64,000 nucleotides of DNA from contig JAEINY010000003.1 in assembly GCA_016342595.1 (NCBI GenBank), positions 1 through 64,000 on the forward strand, in the 5' to 3' direction. Position 1 is the stretch's first letter. Every line of letters begins with the position of its first letter. The translations under genes and the position numbers were made by a program. The notes beneath the pieces were generated by a model. The model worked only from the letters and a program-made list of their open reading frames with translations, did no database searches and was not told where the DNA came from. This document shows, piece by piece, positions 30,084-39,503 of this stretch. The stretch comes from Marinilabiliaceae bacterium (GTDB taxonomy: Bacteria > Bacteroidota > Bacteroidia > Bacteroidales > Marinilabiliaceae).

Positions 30084-30551
30084 CTATTCATTGTTTTCCT
30101 GTTGTCCGTTCTTGCATTTTTTGCAAGTTCCATAAATGTATAATGAGTGGTGCGATACATCGAAGTTATAGAAGGCAGAGGCATTGTCCAGAACAGCTTG
30201 AATACCAGGATTGCAGAATTCATCGACGCTACCGCAATGCGTACAGATCAAGTGGTCGTGTTGTTTGGATTCAAAAGCCTTTTCGAATTGAGCTATATTT
30301 TTACCAAATTGGTGTTTGATCACTAGTTTGCAATCCAGCAGCAGGTCTATGGTATTGTATAAGGTGGCACGACTGACACGGTAATTTTTATTTTTCATGA
30401 AGATGTACAATGACTCGATGTCAAAGTGACCTTCACGCGTGTATATTTCATCTAAAATAGCATAGCGTTCAGGCGTTTTGCGATGACCATTTTTCTGAAG
30501 ATAATCAGTAAACAACTGCTTTACCACGTCTTTGGTGTTAGCCTTATCCAT
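30084..30551 (-). CDS. Fur family metal/peroxide-responsive repressor
   Basis: 155 residues from the ATG at 30551; a TTG four codons upstream is unlikely. The N-terminal winged helix has [12 protein letters not shown] as recognition helix. The C-terminal dimerisation domain carries two structural zinc pairs, C103-x-x-C106 and C143-x-x-C146, and a HxHxxC-type stretch (QHDHLIC). Whether it is Fur, Zur or PerR cannot be settled by eye. It lies 79 nt from relA/spoT on the same strand; the link relA/spoT-fur-purA is, to my knowledge, frequent in Bacteroidota. Confidence 0.92.
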   Translation of the reverse strand: MDKANTKDVVKQLFTDYLQKNGHRKTPERYAILDEIYTREGHFDIESLYIFMKNKNYRVSRATLYNTIDLLLDCKLVIKHQFGKNIAQFEKAFESKQHDHLICTHCGSVDEFCNPGIQAVLDNASAFYNFDVSHHSLYIYGTCKKCKNGQQENNE

Positions 30552-30630
30552 ATGTAGTCTCAATTAAAATAGAGCTTAAAAATAGTCAAATTCAAGTGAA
30601 AATAAAACAGTTGTTTAGAATAATTATAAA

Positions 30631-32850
30631 TCAGGTCTTGATTTGCTCATTACGTGCTACATTATGAATGCCCTTTATTTTCATGAGGTTGAAAATGAGG
30701 TTGTTTAAATCTTCAATATTATGGATGTATAAGTATATTTCGCCTTCAAAAATACCATCGTGACTTTCGATGTTAATGGAACGCATGTTTACATTCTGAT
30801 CATCGGAAATCACTTTCGTAAATTTATTGACGATGCCTATTTGATCAATACCAGATATACTAATGTTTGCCAGGTAGGATAGTATTTTGTGCGATTCCCA
30901 ATTGGCTGAAACGATTCGATTACCCTGGCTTGACATTAACTTAATGGCGATGGGGCATCTGCGACTGTGAAGAATTAGACGATTTTCATCATCCAAATAT
31001 CCAAGGATATCATCACCCGGGATAGGATGGCAGCATTCGGCAATTGTATAATGTTCCTTATCATGAGATTCTGATAATTGCAATGCTTTTTGTTTCGCTG
31101 GTTTTTCAGTGGTGTCTTGTTTCGAAGGAGTCGAAATGCCCAATGATAACCGCCAATAACGAATCCACTTATTAGACGTTTTTGTCGCTAATATTTTTGG
31201 TAGATTATCCAGTTTAATCGATCCTTTACCGATACGGAAGTAGAGCTCTTCACGGTCATCAATGTTATGAAAACTCTGGATTTTCTTTAATATTCGGGAG
31301 TTAATGGTTAACTTTTTCTGATGCAGGGCTTCCTGAAGTACACTTTCACCTTTTTCTATAAGTGTTTTGCGTTCTTCTTTGAACGTTTCTTTAATGCGTG
31401 TTTTAGCTTTGGCAGTAGTTACAAAACCTAACCAATCATATTTTGGTTGCTGTTTTTCCGAGGTGATAATTTCTACCTGATCGCCGCTTTTTAGCTCATA
31501 ACTGAGAGGAACCAGTTTGTAATTGACTTTGGCACCAATGCATTTATATCCTAAATCTGTATGTATTTCAAATGCTAAATCTAGAGCTGTAGCACCTTTG
31601 GGCATCACTTTGATATCACCTTTAGGCGTGAAAATCATCATTTCAGAGGCAAACAGGTTCAGTTTGAAATCATCCAGGAACTCCAGTGAATCAGAATCCG
31701 GATTGGACAACAAATCGTTGATACGTTCCAGCCATTTATCCAGTTCCGATTCTTTCTCCTGATGACCTTTGTATTTCCAGTGGGCTGCAAAACCACGCTC
31801 TGCTATTTCATCCATCCGACGCGTCCGAATCTGGATTTCTACCCATTTCCCTTCCGGGCCCATTACCGTACTATGCAAGGCCTCATATCCATTTGCTTTG
31901 GGAGTAGATACCCAATCACGCAAACGATCAGGTTTAGGTTTGTACATATCGGTAATCATCGAATACATGGCCCAGCATTGGGTTTTCTCCTGCAAATTGT
32001 CTTTCGGTGTGAAGATGACACGGATGGCTAATACATCATAAATTTCTTCAAAGGGTAATCCTTTTTTCTGCATCTTACTCCAAATGGAATAGATGGATTT
32101 GTGACGGCCAACGACTTCAAATTCATAGCCCTCCTTTTTTAAGCGGGCTTCAATGGGGGCTTTGAAGTTATTGATAAACTCTTTGTGTTTTTCTTCGCTC
32201 GCTTTGACCTTTTCGGTGAGCTCATTGAAAATTTGTGGATGTTCCGTTTTAAGACTAAGGTCTTCCAATTCCGTTTTGATGGAGTAGAGTCCTAACCGAT
32301 GTGCCAGAGGAGCGTAGATATATAATGTTTCACCGGCAATTTTGTAACGCTTGTGTTCCGGCATGGAAGCCAACGTGCGCATATTGTGCAAGCGATCTGC
32401 CAATTTGATCAGAATGACCCGCACATCCTCTACCATCGTCATTAGCAATTTTCTGAAATTTTCTGCTTGAACGGATTGTGATTGGTCGAATACGCCTTCT
32501 AGTTTAGTGAGGCCATCAACAATAGAAGCAATTTTTTCACCAAAAATATTCTTCAGATCTTCAACGGTATAGTCCGTATCTTCTACTACATCGTGGAGCA
32601 GAGCTGCAATAACGCCTTTAGTACCTAACCCAATCTCTTCAGCCGCGATTCGCGCCACTTCTAATGGATGTAAAATATAGAGTTCACCGGATTTACGTCG
32701 CATACCAACGTGTGCTTCATGAGCGAGCTCAAAAGCTTTGGTCACCAGTTTTCGGTTCTCATCCGTCTGACAGCGGGAGCACTTATCTAATAATTGTTCA
32801 AACTGTTGTCGGACTTCTCTTTCTTCCTGTTCACGATTGGTATTCGTCAT
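30631..32850 (-). CDS. relA/spoT: Bifunctional (p)ppGpp synthetase/hydrolase
   Basis: 739 residues with all RSH domains. The HD hydrolase (about 45-195) has an intact H86-D-V-V-E-D91 motif. The synthetase domain (about 230-360) includes YDVLAIRVIF and a substrate-binding region with TPKANGYEALH. TGS (about 395-455), a helical/zinc-finger region with HPIPGDDILGY, and a C-terminal ACT domain follow. Both activities look intact, as expected where a single RSH enzyme runs the stringent response. It has its own promoter (TTG-20 nt-TACTTTAG). Confidence 0.97.
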   Translation of the reverse strand: MTNTNREQEEREVRQQFEQLLDKCSRCQTDENRKLVTKAFELAHEAHVGMRRKSGELYILHPLEVARIAAEEIGLGTKGVIAALLHDVVEDTDYTVEDLKNIFGEKIASIVDGLTKLEGVFDQSQSVQAENFRKLLMTMVEDVRVILIKLADRLHNMRTLASMPEHKRYKIAGETLYIYAPLAHRLGLYSIKTELEDLSLKTEHPQIFNELTEKVKASEEKHKEFINNFKAPIEARLKKEGYEFEVVGRHKSIYSIWSKMQKKGLPFEEIYDVLAIRVIFTPKDNLQEKTQCWAMYSMITDMYKPKPDRLRDWVSTPKANGYEALHSTVMGPEGKWVEIQIRTRRMDEIAERGFAAHWKYKGHQEKESELDKWLERINDLLSNPDSDSLEFLDDFKLNLFASEMMIFTPKGDIKVMPKGATALDLAFEIHTDLGYKCIGAKVNYKLVPLSYELKSGDQVEIITSEKQQPKYDWLGFVTTAKAKTRIKETFKEERKTLIEKGESVLQEALHQKKLTINSRILKKIQSFHNIDDREELYFRIGKGSIKLDNLPKILATKTSNKWIRYWRLSLGISTPSKQDTTEKPAKQKALQLSESHDKEHYTIAECCHPIPGDDILGYLDDENRLILHSRRCPIAIKLMSSQGNRIVSANWESHKILSYLANISISGIDQIGIVNKFTKVISDDQNVNMRSINIESHDGIFEGEIYLYIHNIEDLNNLIFNLMKIKGIHNVARNEQIKT

Positions 32851-32872
32851 TAAACTTCCTCTTTAAAGCGAA

Positions 32873-32903
32873 CTAAAGTACTTAATTCCTTGCATTGTTC
32901 CAA
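32873..32903 (-). promoter_or_regulatory. Promoter of relA/spoT
   Basis: Minus strand: TTG (32903-32901), 20-nt spacer, TACTTTAG (32880-32873), one mismatch to TAnnTTTG. It gives a leader of about 15-20 nt before the ATG at 32850. Confidence 0.6.
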
Positions 32904-32941
32904 TGATGGGCTTAATTGTCTTGCATCATAGGGTAATATGT

Positions 32942-32971
32942 AATCCCAATCTTAATAAATGGATTGGGATT
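32942..32971. terminator. Stem-loop after the M16 gene pair
   Basis: Perfect 10-bp stem AATCCCAATC (32942-32951) / GATTGGGATT (32962-32971) only 6 nt beyond the stop of the minus-strand peptidase gene. On the minus strand the following bases are ACATATT rather than a T run, so it may be a weak or Rho-assisted terminator or an mRNA 3' stabiliser. Confidence 0.6.
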
Positions 32972-32977
32972 TATTTA

Positions 32978-34255
32978 TTATTGGCCGGCTATGACTGTTG
33001 TAAAATTGCTTGGTTGAAGGTATTTATTAGCAAGTTTCAACAAGCGTTCAGGCGTCATGTTTAAAATGGCATTAAACCGTTTTTGAAAGTGGTCCGGTGA
33101 TAGATTTAAATCAATAAGACCACAATAGTTATCTGCTGTAGCAAATGGACCATCAAAATTACGGATCATATCACCGGTCATATAGCTTTTTACCAAATTC
33201 AATTCATCATCACTGATTAGTTCATCACATAGGCGTTGCATCTCATTAAAAATCTCCAATACAGCCAGCTCTCTGTTTTCCGCTTTCACCTCGGTTGCAA
33301 TTACCATAAAACCACTATTCTTATAGGGCATAATAAAGGATGAAATGCCATATGTCAAGCCTTTTTCTTCACGAATATTCGTCATTAAGCGTGATCCAAA
33401 GTAACCACCCAGGATTGTATTCAATATTTGAAAGTCAAAATAGTCGGGATGTTCCTTGTTGAATAAACGGCACCCTATTTTAATGGCCGATTGCACCGCT
33501 CCGGTTTTGGGGATCACAATGGTTTCAGGTTTTAAGGTGTCAAAATTTGACACGCTATCAGAAGGGATATTCGCTTCTCCCCATTTTTGACCCAGATGTT
33601 TATTCAGTAAGTTTTTAATGTCTGCTCCTGGTTGGCCGGCAATCAAAATATGTGTGTGCTCAGGCGTATAAACATGTTTGTGAAAATTCACAAGGTCTTC
33701 ACGGGTTAATTGCTCAAAATGTTCTTCGCTCAGGAAATTACCATAAGGGTGCTCTTTACTAAACAACTGTTGAGTAAAAGCGCGCATAGCAATGGTTTTT
33801 ACTTTTTCTCCTTCTACCAAAAAAATTTGTTTTCGTTTGCTGAGAAAATTGTCTATTTCATGCTGAGGAAAGACTGGGTTTTTAATAATATCTTCCAGTA
33901 TGGCTAATGTCTCAGGGAGATAATGAGCAAGTGAAATCAGCGTTAGTATGGAATGGTGATAATCGGTTTGCTGGCCAATATAGGCGCCATAAAAATCGAT
34001 CTTTTCTGATATTTCAACTGAGGTAAGTGTCGTGGTGCCTTCGGCCATCACTGTATTGGTAGCAGAAGCAACCAGCGGTTTTCCGGCTTGCACGCTTCCG
34101 GCCGGGAAGATGATATCAATTTTGGCCACTTCTTGAGAGCCGGCCTCCATTATATGCACTTTAATTCCATTATCCAGTTCATAAACTTCAACGGGTAATA
34201 GGTTGAGTGAATCAACTGTTTTAAAAACAGGAGGTGTATGTCTGTCAATACTCAT
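32978..34255 (-). CDS. M16 peptidase-like, non-catalytic partner subunit
   Basis: About 425 residues from the ATG at 34255 (MSIDRHTPPVF), 4 nt after the upstream stop; an in-frame ATG at 34276 would overlap that gene. It has the M16 fold, but the zinc motif HxxEH is absent (VASATNTVMAEG stands at that place). The substrate-binding R/Y segment FGSRLMTNIREEKGLTYGIS near the C-terminus is kept. This is the expected split of a heterodimeric M16 protease, with one subunit carrying the zinc and the other the R/Y pair. No signal peptide, so cytoplasmic. Confidence 0.9.
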   Translation of the reverse strand: MSIDRHTPPVFKTVDSLNLLPVEVYELDNGIKVHIMEAGSQEVAKIDIIFPAGSVQAGKPLVASATNTVMAEGTTTLTSVEISEKIDFYGAYIGQQTDYHHSILTLISLAHYLPETLAILEDIIKNPVFPQHEIDNFLSKRKQIFLVEGEKVKTIAMRAFTQQLFSKEHPYGNFLSEEHFEQLTREDLVNFHKHVYTPEHTHILIAGQPGADIKNLLNKHLGQKWGEANIPSDSVSNFDTLKPETIVIPKTGAVQSAIKIGCRLFNKEHPDYFDFQILNTILGGYFGSRLMTNIREEKGLTYGISSFIMPYKNSGFMVIATEVKAENRELAVLEIFNEMQRLCDELISDDELNLVKSYMTGDMIRNFDGPFATADNYCGLIDLNLSPDHFQKRFNAILNMTPERLLKLANKYLQPSNFTTVIAGQ

Positions 34256-34259
34256 TCGA

Positions 34260-35501
34260 TTATTTTTTTCGGGCATTGTAAAATAAAGTGCTACTGTTTT
34301 CTTTTCGAAAGGTGCGTTGCGCAGCCTCTAATAATGAGGCATTGGTGACGGCTCGGTACTTATCAACTTCCTGGTTAATTTCGTCTGCCTGGCCTAACAT
34401 TTCAAACTGGGCCAGGTTCATGGCTTTATTGAGGAAGTTAATTTCGGAGAAGACCAATGAGGACTCCACTTTATTTTTCACTTTTTGCAATTCATAGTCC
34501 GATACTGCCGTTTGTCGGATGCCATCCAGTTGTTCCCAAATGGCGCTTTGGGCATGTTCCATCGTTGTTCCCGGTAAGAGACGGCCCATCACAGTGAGTA
34601 ATCCCGGGTGATGATCGCCGGAGATGTAAGCATTTACTTCACCAAATAATTTCTGGTCTTTAATCAAAGACTGGTTGAGACGTGATGATGGTCCATTTGA
34701 CAGTACATCTGATAATAAGTCGGTGGCGTAAAAGTCATCATTCGTGCGTCCCCCAATGTGGAAAACCATCTGTATTAAATCAGCTGGCACATCACGTTCT
34801 ACACTTAGCTCTCTGGCTTGTGTTTGCTCAGGTTCCGCAGGGATGACAGGATTGGCAATATCACCTCTCGGGATATCGCCAAACCACTTTTCTGCGAGTT
34901 GAAAGGCATTATCCGGATCTACGTTACCCGAAATTACCAGTATGGCATTATTGGGTGCATAGTGATGGTAGAAGAAGTTTTTTACATCCTCAAGGGTGGC
35001 TTGTTCAATGTGCTTAATTTCTTTACCGATTGTAGGCCATTGATAGGGATGCTCCTTATAAGCCAGAGGACGTAACAGTAATGGAATGTCTCCGTAAGGT
35101 TGGTTCAGATAGCGTTGTTTAAACTCTTCAATAACGACCTTTCGCTGAACTTCCAAACTTTCTTCCGAAAAATCAAGTTCGAGCATGCGATCCGATTCCA
35201 GCCAAAAACCGGTTTCAAGGTTAGCAGCCGGTACCGTAAGATAATAATTGGTAACATCATTGTTGGTCCAGGCATTATTGTCGCCACCAACTTGTTGCAG
35301 GGGGGTATCATAGGAGGGGATGTTTTTACTACCGCCAAACATGAGATGCTCAAATAAATGGGCAAAACCAGTCTTGTCCGGATGCTCATTTTTAGCACCT
35401 ACCTGATAGAGTAGGTTAATAGCTGCCAGGGGTGTGCTTTTATCAACATGCACCAACACGCGCAAACCATTGTTTAGTGTTCTTTTTTCCGACTTAATCA
35501 T
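34260..35501 (-). CDS. M16 zinc peptidase, catalytic subunit
   Basis: 413 residues with an intact inverted zinc motif H48-L-F-E-H52 and the downstream Glu in VVIEEF. There is no R/Y motif as clear as in its partner, which fits a two-chain enzyme. These cytoplasmic M16 proteins degrade short unfolded peptides or process specific ones. The partner gene follows directly, and the flavoenzyme gene upstream ends at the adjacent base (35502), so the three genes form one tight operon. Confidence 0.93.
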   Translation of the reverse strand: MIKSEKRTLNNGLRVLVHVDKSTPLAAINLLYQVGAKNEHPDKTGFAHLFEHLMFGGSKNIPSYDTPLQQVGGDNNAWTNNDVTNYYLTVPAANLETGFWLESDRMLELDFSEESLEVQRKVVIEEFKQRYLNQPYGDIPLLLRPLAYKEHPYQWPTIGKEIKHIEQATLEDVKNFFYHHYAPNNAILVISGNVDPDNAFQLAEKWFGDIPRGDIANPVIPAEPEQTQARELSVERDVPADLIQMVFHIGGRTNDDFYATDLLSDVLSNGPSSRLNQSLIKDQKLFGEVNAYISGDHHPGLLTVMGRLLPGTTMEHAQSAIWEQLDGIRQTAVSDYELQKVKNKVESSLVFSEINFLNKAMNLAQFEMLGQADEINQEVDKYRAVTNASLLEAAQRTFRKENSSTLFYNARKK

Positions 35502-36458
35502 TTAAAATTGGTATTGATCGTTGGATGTTAATTCGTTTTTCACATGGCGGTATTCGGTTAATATCTCTTCAATTATTTCTTTAACCGGTTTAATAGAATT
35601 GATCAATGTGGCGACCTGACCTATTTCAAGTTCTCCTTCCAACAGATCACCTTCAAACATGCCTTTTTTTGCACGTCCGCGTCCTAATAATTTTTGTAGA
35701 TCCAGGGTAGATGCGCCACTTTTTTCTGCTTCCTGTACTTGTTCGAAGAAAGCATTTTTAATTAATCGTACCGGGGCTAATTTTTTTAGTGATAGTAAAG
35801 TACCGCCTTCGCCTGTTTCCACGATGCATTTTTTAAACTCACTGTGTGCCGATGATTCTTGGGATGCGGCGAATCGAGATCCGATCTGAACACCGTCAGC
35901 CCCCAATGTAAATGCAGCAGCCATGGTTCTGCCGGTGCCAATACCGCCGGCAGCAATAACCGGTAAGGTTGTTAACTGTTTGATGTGTGGAATCAACGTT
36001 AAGGTAGTGGTTTCTTCCCGCCCATTGTGTCCGCCGGCTTCAAACCCTTCAGCAACAATGGCATCTACACCAGCTTCTTCGCATTTTTTTGCGAATTTAC
36101 CATTGGCAATGACATGAACGACTGTGATGCCTTTTTCTTTGAGAAAGCCCGTCCATTTAGCAGGATTGCCAGCTGAGGTAAATACAATTTTCACTTCTTC
36201 TTCAACAATGATGTTCATGATTTCATCAATGTCAGGATATAATAGCGGTACATTAACACCCCAGGGGTTGGTGGTCGCTTGTTTCATTTTTTGAATGTGT
36301 TCCCGTAAAACTTCGGGATACATTGATCCTGCGCCTAATAAGCCTAAGCCCCCGTTATTACTGACCGCTGATGCTAAACGCCAGCCACTGCACCAAACCA
36401 TTCCACCTTGTATGATTGGGTATTGTATGTTAAATAAATCTGTTATTCGATTTGTCAT
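35502..36458 (-). CDS. FabK-like enoyl-ACP reductase II / nitronate monooxygenase family
   Basis: 318 residues, FMN-binding TIM barrel. The start IQYPIIQGGMVW, the catalytic His144 in AEGFEAGGHNG and the phosphate-binding AAGGIGTGRTMAAA are seen; His144 has the same number as the active His of Streptococcus pneumoniae FabK. FabK and nitronate monooxygenase share these motifs, so the reaction (last step of fatty-acid elongation, or nitronate oxidation) is not certain. The divergent fatty-acid desaturase gene mildly favours lipid metabolism. It is the first gene of the M16 operon. Confidence 0.88.
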   Translation of the reverse strand: MTNRITDLFNIQYPIIQGGMVWCSGWRLASAVSNNGGLGLLGAGSMYPEVLREHIQKMKQATTNPWGVNVPLLYPDIDEIMNIIVEEEVKIVFTSAGNPAKWTGFLKEKGITVVHVIANGKFAKKCEEAGVDAIVAEGFEAGGHNGREETTTLTLIPHIKQLTTLPVIAAGGIGTGRTMAAAFTLGADGVQIGSRFAASQESSAHSEFKKCIVETGEGGTLLSLKKLAPVRLIKNAFFEQVQEAEKSGASTLDLQKLLGRGRAKKGMFEGDLLEGELEIGQVATLINSIKPVKEIIEEILTEYRHVKNELTSNDQYQF

Positions 36459-36526
36459 GTGTTAATATCTAATTATTGTGTTGACTTTCCCCTTTAATTT
36501 CAATGGAAGGATGAATAATTAATGTG

Positions 36527-36534
36527 CAAAGATA
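36527..36534 (-). promoter_or_regulatory. -7 box of the fabK-like/M16 operon
   Basis: TATCTTTG on the minus strand, an exact TAnnTTTG match about 70 nt before the start. The -33 region is weak. Confidence 0.55.
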
Positions 36535-36717
36535 CGAAAGTATAGCAATGCACTCTTTTTAATTGTGGGTAACTAAGTATTGTGCTACCAATTTATTGGG
36601 GAGTTAAATACTGACCTAGTGATCGTATGTTTTTTGAAAAATTTTGAAAGCGACCAATTGCCTGTTGTTGATTATTGTTGTAAATTATTGGTGCCTAAAT
36701 GTTAGGTGAATTAATAC

Positions 36718-37746
36718 GTGAAAAAATTTATTAAGATTATGTTACAAGGTAGTTTTTCCCCCCATCCATCCCGGGCCACATGGATGGATGTTATTTTGAG
36801 ATATAATAAACCCAATCATCTCAAGAGTATTTGGCAAATTGTAAATTCAGTTGGGCCGTATGTTTTGCTTTGGATATTAATGGTGCAAAGTTTAGAAATA
36901 TCTTATTGGTTAACCCTTTTGCTTTCGATTTTTGCTGCAGGATTTCTGGTTCGGATTTTTATTATCTTTCATGACTGTGTGCATGGTTCCTTTTTTAAGT
37001 CAAAACGTTTAAATACGATCTGTGGAGTTATTCTGGGTGCATTGGCATTTACGCCCTTTCATCGATGGCAAAATGAACACCTGACGCATCATCGTACCGT
37101 AGGTAATTTAGATAAACGGGGCATTGGTGATGTGAAAACATTAACGGTTGAAGAATATCAAAATTGTTCTAAATGGCAACGTTTTAAATATCATTTTTAT
37201 CGTCATCCCATTTTTTTATTTGGCATGGCGCCCATTTTATTATTTCTCTTGAAATATAGATTCACTTCCCGCGATATGTCCTGGAAAATGAGGTATCAGA
37301 CCTATTTGACTAATTTTATACTCCTCCTTATTTATGGGTTACTGGTTTGGCGGTTAGGTTGGAAAGTAGTTGTATTAATTCAATTACCAATACTTTACAT
37401 TTCGGCTGTTCATGGCGTCTGGTTATTTTATGTGCAGCATCAGTTCGAAGGTGTCGTATGGACTCGAACCGCAGAGTGGAATTATCAAACGATGGCTATT
37501 AAAGGATCATCATTTTTTAAATTACCTGCAGTTTTAAAATGGTTTACCGGTAATATTGGTTTTCATCACATCCATCATTTATCACCTATTATTCCAAATT
37601 ACAATCTGGAACAATGTCACAATGAAAATGAGATGTTTCGAAGTGTTAAACCCCTCACTTTTTGGTTAGCCTTTAAAACCATCCGCCTTCGATTGTGGGA
37701 TGAGAAACGACAGCGCTTGGTTCGGTTTAAGGATGTGAAAGGATAA
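36718..37746 (+). CDS. Membrane fatty-acid desaturase
   Basis: 342 residues with about four to six membrane helices and the three histidine boxes of acyl-lipid desaturases: H85-D-C-V-H89, H121-L-T-H-H125 and H283-H-I-H-H287, which hold a di-iron centre. It introduces a double bond into membrane acyl chains and needs an electron donor not encoded nearby. Start is a GTG at 36718; an ATG at 36739 (MLQGSFSPHP) is possible. It has no co-directional neighbour, and a bidirectional stem-loop follows. Confidence 0.92.
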   Translation: MKKFIKIMLQGSFSPHPSRATWMDVILRYNKPNHLKSIWQIVNSVGPYVLLWILMVQSLEISYWLTLLLSIFAAGFLVRIFIIFHDCVHGSFFKSKRLNTICGVILGALAFTPFHRWQNEHLTHHRTVGNLDKRGIGDVKTLTVEEYQNCSKWQRFKYHFYRHPIFLFGMAPILLFLLKYRFTSRDMSWKMRYQTYLTNFILLLIYGLLVWRLGWKVVVLIQLPILYISAVHGVWLFYVQHQFEGVVWTRTAEWNYQTMAIKGSSFFKLPAVLKWFTGNIGFHHIHHLSPIIPNYNLEQCHNENEMFRSVKPLTFWLAFKTIRLRLWDEKRQRLVRFKDVKG

Positions 37747-37756
37747 TTGGAATCAA

Positions 37757-37796
37757 GGAAAAAGCCTCAATTATTCACACTTGATAATTGAGGCTT
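37757..37796 (-). terminator. Terminator of the rRNA methyltransferase gene
   Basis: Perfect 13-bp stem, AAGCCTCAATTAT (37762-37774) / ATAATTGAGGCTT (37784-37796). The A run at 37759-37763 gives a T tract on the minus strand. It probably also slows + strand transcription from the desaturase. Confidence 0.82.
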
Positions 37797-37822
37797 GTAT
37801 TGTAAAAGTATCTTATCAGATA

Positions 37823-38989
37823 TTATTCACTTCTCCGAACCGGACGTCGTGCTTTAAATTCCTTCATTTTACCTTCGAACATATGGTATTTCAAGAATTC
37901 ACATTCTAACGCACCATTGTATAAGGTATGTTTTTCTTCAGTATGTAAGCCTAAACGGTAGATGGCTTCTTCATTGGAGCTTAGTGCCCAAACCACCCAG
38001 CCGTCATAATTTTGTTTCAGCGTGCTACCAATCTTCTTATAGAAGTTAAAGATATCTGTTTTCTTCAATCGCTCACCATAAGGTGGATTAAAAATCATCA
38101 TACCGCGACGGAATGGTAACTCACGCTCTTCAAAGGAAGCTTTCATGATACTGATTTGACGATTCAGCTTGAAGTCAAGTGAAGATGTTTTTGCCATATC
38201 GATGGCTTTCAGGTCAATGTCGCTTCCAACGATACGTGTACGTGGGTAGTTAATTTTCTCCTCAGCATCCTTGTATATCTTACCCCACAGAAACTTGTCA
38301 TAATCAGCCCAACTCATGAAACCAAATTTCTTGCGTTTGAAACCAGCAGGAATATTACACGCAATCATAGCAGCCTCCATCAAAATAGTTCCGGTGCCGC
38401 ACATGGGATCAAACAACGGAATGTCCTTGTTCCACTCAGCAATCTTAAGCATACCCGCTGCCAATACCTCGTTTAACGGTGCCTGGTGACCCGGTTGGCG
38501 ATACCCTCTGCGGTGCAGTGATTCACCTGAGCTATCCAGTGAAATGGTAAAGCTATCACGAGCGACATGTACATTGATTAACACATCCGGATTGTCTGTG
38601 TTGACTGATGGACGGATACCTGTTTTCTCACGAAACTGATCAACTATGGCATCTTTTGTTTTAAGGGCCAGGTATTTTGAATGTTTGAATAGCTCAGAAA
38701 AAGCAACTGCATCAATGGCAAATGTTGTTTTCTCCGTCATGTATTCTGACCAGTTAAATTTATGGATGGCCTCGTAAAGCTCATCTTCTGTTTTAGCCGT
38801 AAAAGTGCTGATGGGCACTAAAATACGTAAAGCAGTTCGCAAATGTAAATTCGCTTTGTATAACACTTCTTTATCGCCTTCACAAGCTACCGCTCTTTTC
38901 AAAGATCTGATGTTGGTAGCTCCCAACTCTTCTAATTCCTTAGCCAGAACGCTTTCCAGCCCATGAAACGTTTTAATCAGTAATTCCAC
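37823..38989 (-). CDS. THUMP-domain rRNA methyltransferase (RlmL/YpsC-type)
   Basis: 388 residues. It has an N-terminal THUMP RNA-binding domain (about 1-155), a Rossmann-like SAM domain with DPMCGTGTILMEAAM, and a catalytic NPPYGERL, the (D/N)PPY motif of N-methyltransferases acting on an amino group. It probably makes m2G in 23S rRNA. Start: I choose the GTG at 38989 because a GGAGGG Shine-Dalgarno lies about 9 nt upstream and the following ELLIKTFHGLE is family-like. A TTG 33 nt upstream keeps the frame open but lies in the ribosome-binding region. Confidence 0.93.
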   Translation of the reverse strand: MELLIKTFHGLESVLAKELEELGATNIRSLKRAVACEGDKEVLYKANLHLRTALRILVPISTFTAKTEDELYEAIHKFNWSEYMTEKTTFAIDAVAFSELFKHSKYLALKTKDAIVDQFREKTGIRPSVNTDNPDVLINVHVARDSFTISLDSSGESLHRRGYRQPGHQAPLNEVLAAGMLKIAEWNKDIPLFDPMCGTGTILMEAAMIACNIPAGFKRKKFGFMSWADYDKFLWGKIYKDAEEKINYPRTRIVGSDIDLKAIDMAKTSSLDFKLNRQISIMKASFEERELPFRRGMMIFNPPYGERLKKTDIFNFYKKIGSTLKQNYDGWVVWALSSNEEAIYRLGLHTEEKHTLYNGALECEFLKYHMFEGKMKEFKARRPVRRSE

Positions 38990-39503
38990 TATTATTTCCC
39001 TCCGGTTATTAATCGGCTGCAAGTTACGAAAGTTCAGAGAAGCAGCAATTATGATTTTTCACATATGGGTTAAGAATTGTTAATTATGAAGGAATGCTAC
39101 TATTTGAAAATTACATGGTCCGACAGGCATGAGACTGGTGTAAGGAAAACAGAAACCCTCCTGCAAGCTGCAGGGCGGAATCCTCGGATGAGTAAATCCT
39201 CCTGCAAACTGCAGGACAGAAACCTTGGATGAGGAAACCCTCCTGCAAGTTGCAGGAAAGAATTCTTGGATGAGGAAACCTTCCTGCAAGTTGCAGGACA
39301 GAATTCTATGGAGCGTAACCCTCGCTGCACCTTGCAGGAAGGAAAGATATCTGTTTCAGAAAATCATAGTATTGAACAGTTGGATTAATAAGGAGCGAGC
39401 GTGTCTAGAATGGCATGCATTTGATGAATATCTTTGTTTTGCGCCTCAGCTAAATGAGATCAAATTACTTTATGAATAATACCCGGGTAAAGGTGGTTGA
39501 TGA
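38990..39503. other. Intergenic region holding tandem array B
   Basis: About 510 bp between two minus-strand genes. No gene is credible here: open frames change with each 41-bp unit. Outside the array (39140-39346) I see nothing recognisable. Confidence 0.6.
39140..39346. repeat. Tandem array B: about 4.5 units of 41 bp with a palindromic core
   Basis: Units start at 39157, 39198, 39239, 39280 and about 39320 (partial), with a unit tail also present before the first. Each carries a dyad: TCCTGCAAGTTGCAGGA in units 3 and 4, and CTGCAAGCTGCAG and CTGCAAACTGCAG in units 1 and 2. The remainder of the unit reads about AGAATTCTTGGATGAGGAAAC. The 41-bp period (2 x 21 minus 1) shifts frame every unit, so it is not coding. 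The dyads could form a row of small hairpins in RNA. Confidence 0.85.

Noticed and set aside
39100-39479. Three overlapping short open frames in array B
   Set aside because: The 41-bp period shifts frame every unit, so the frames are accidental.
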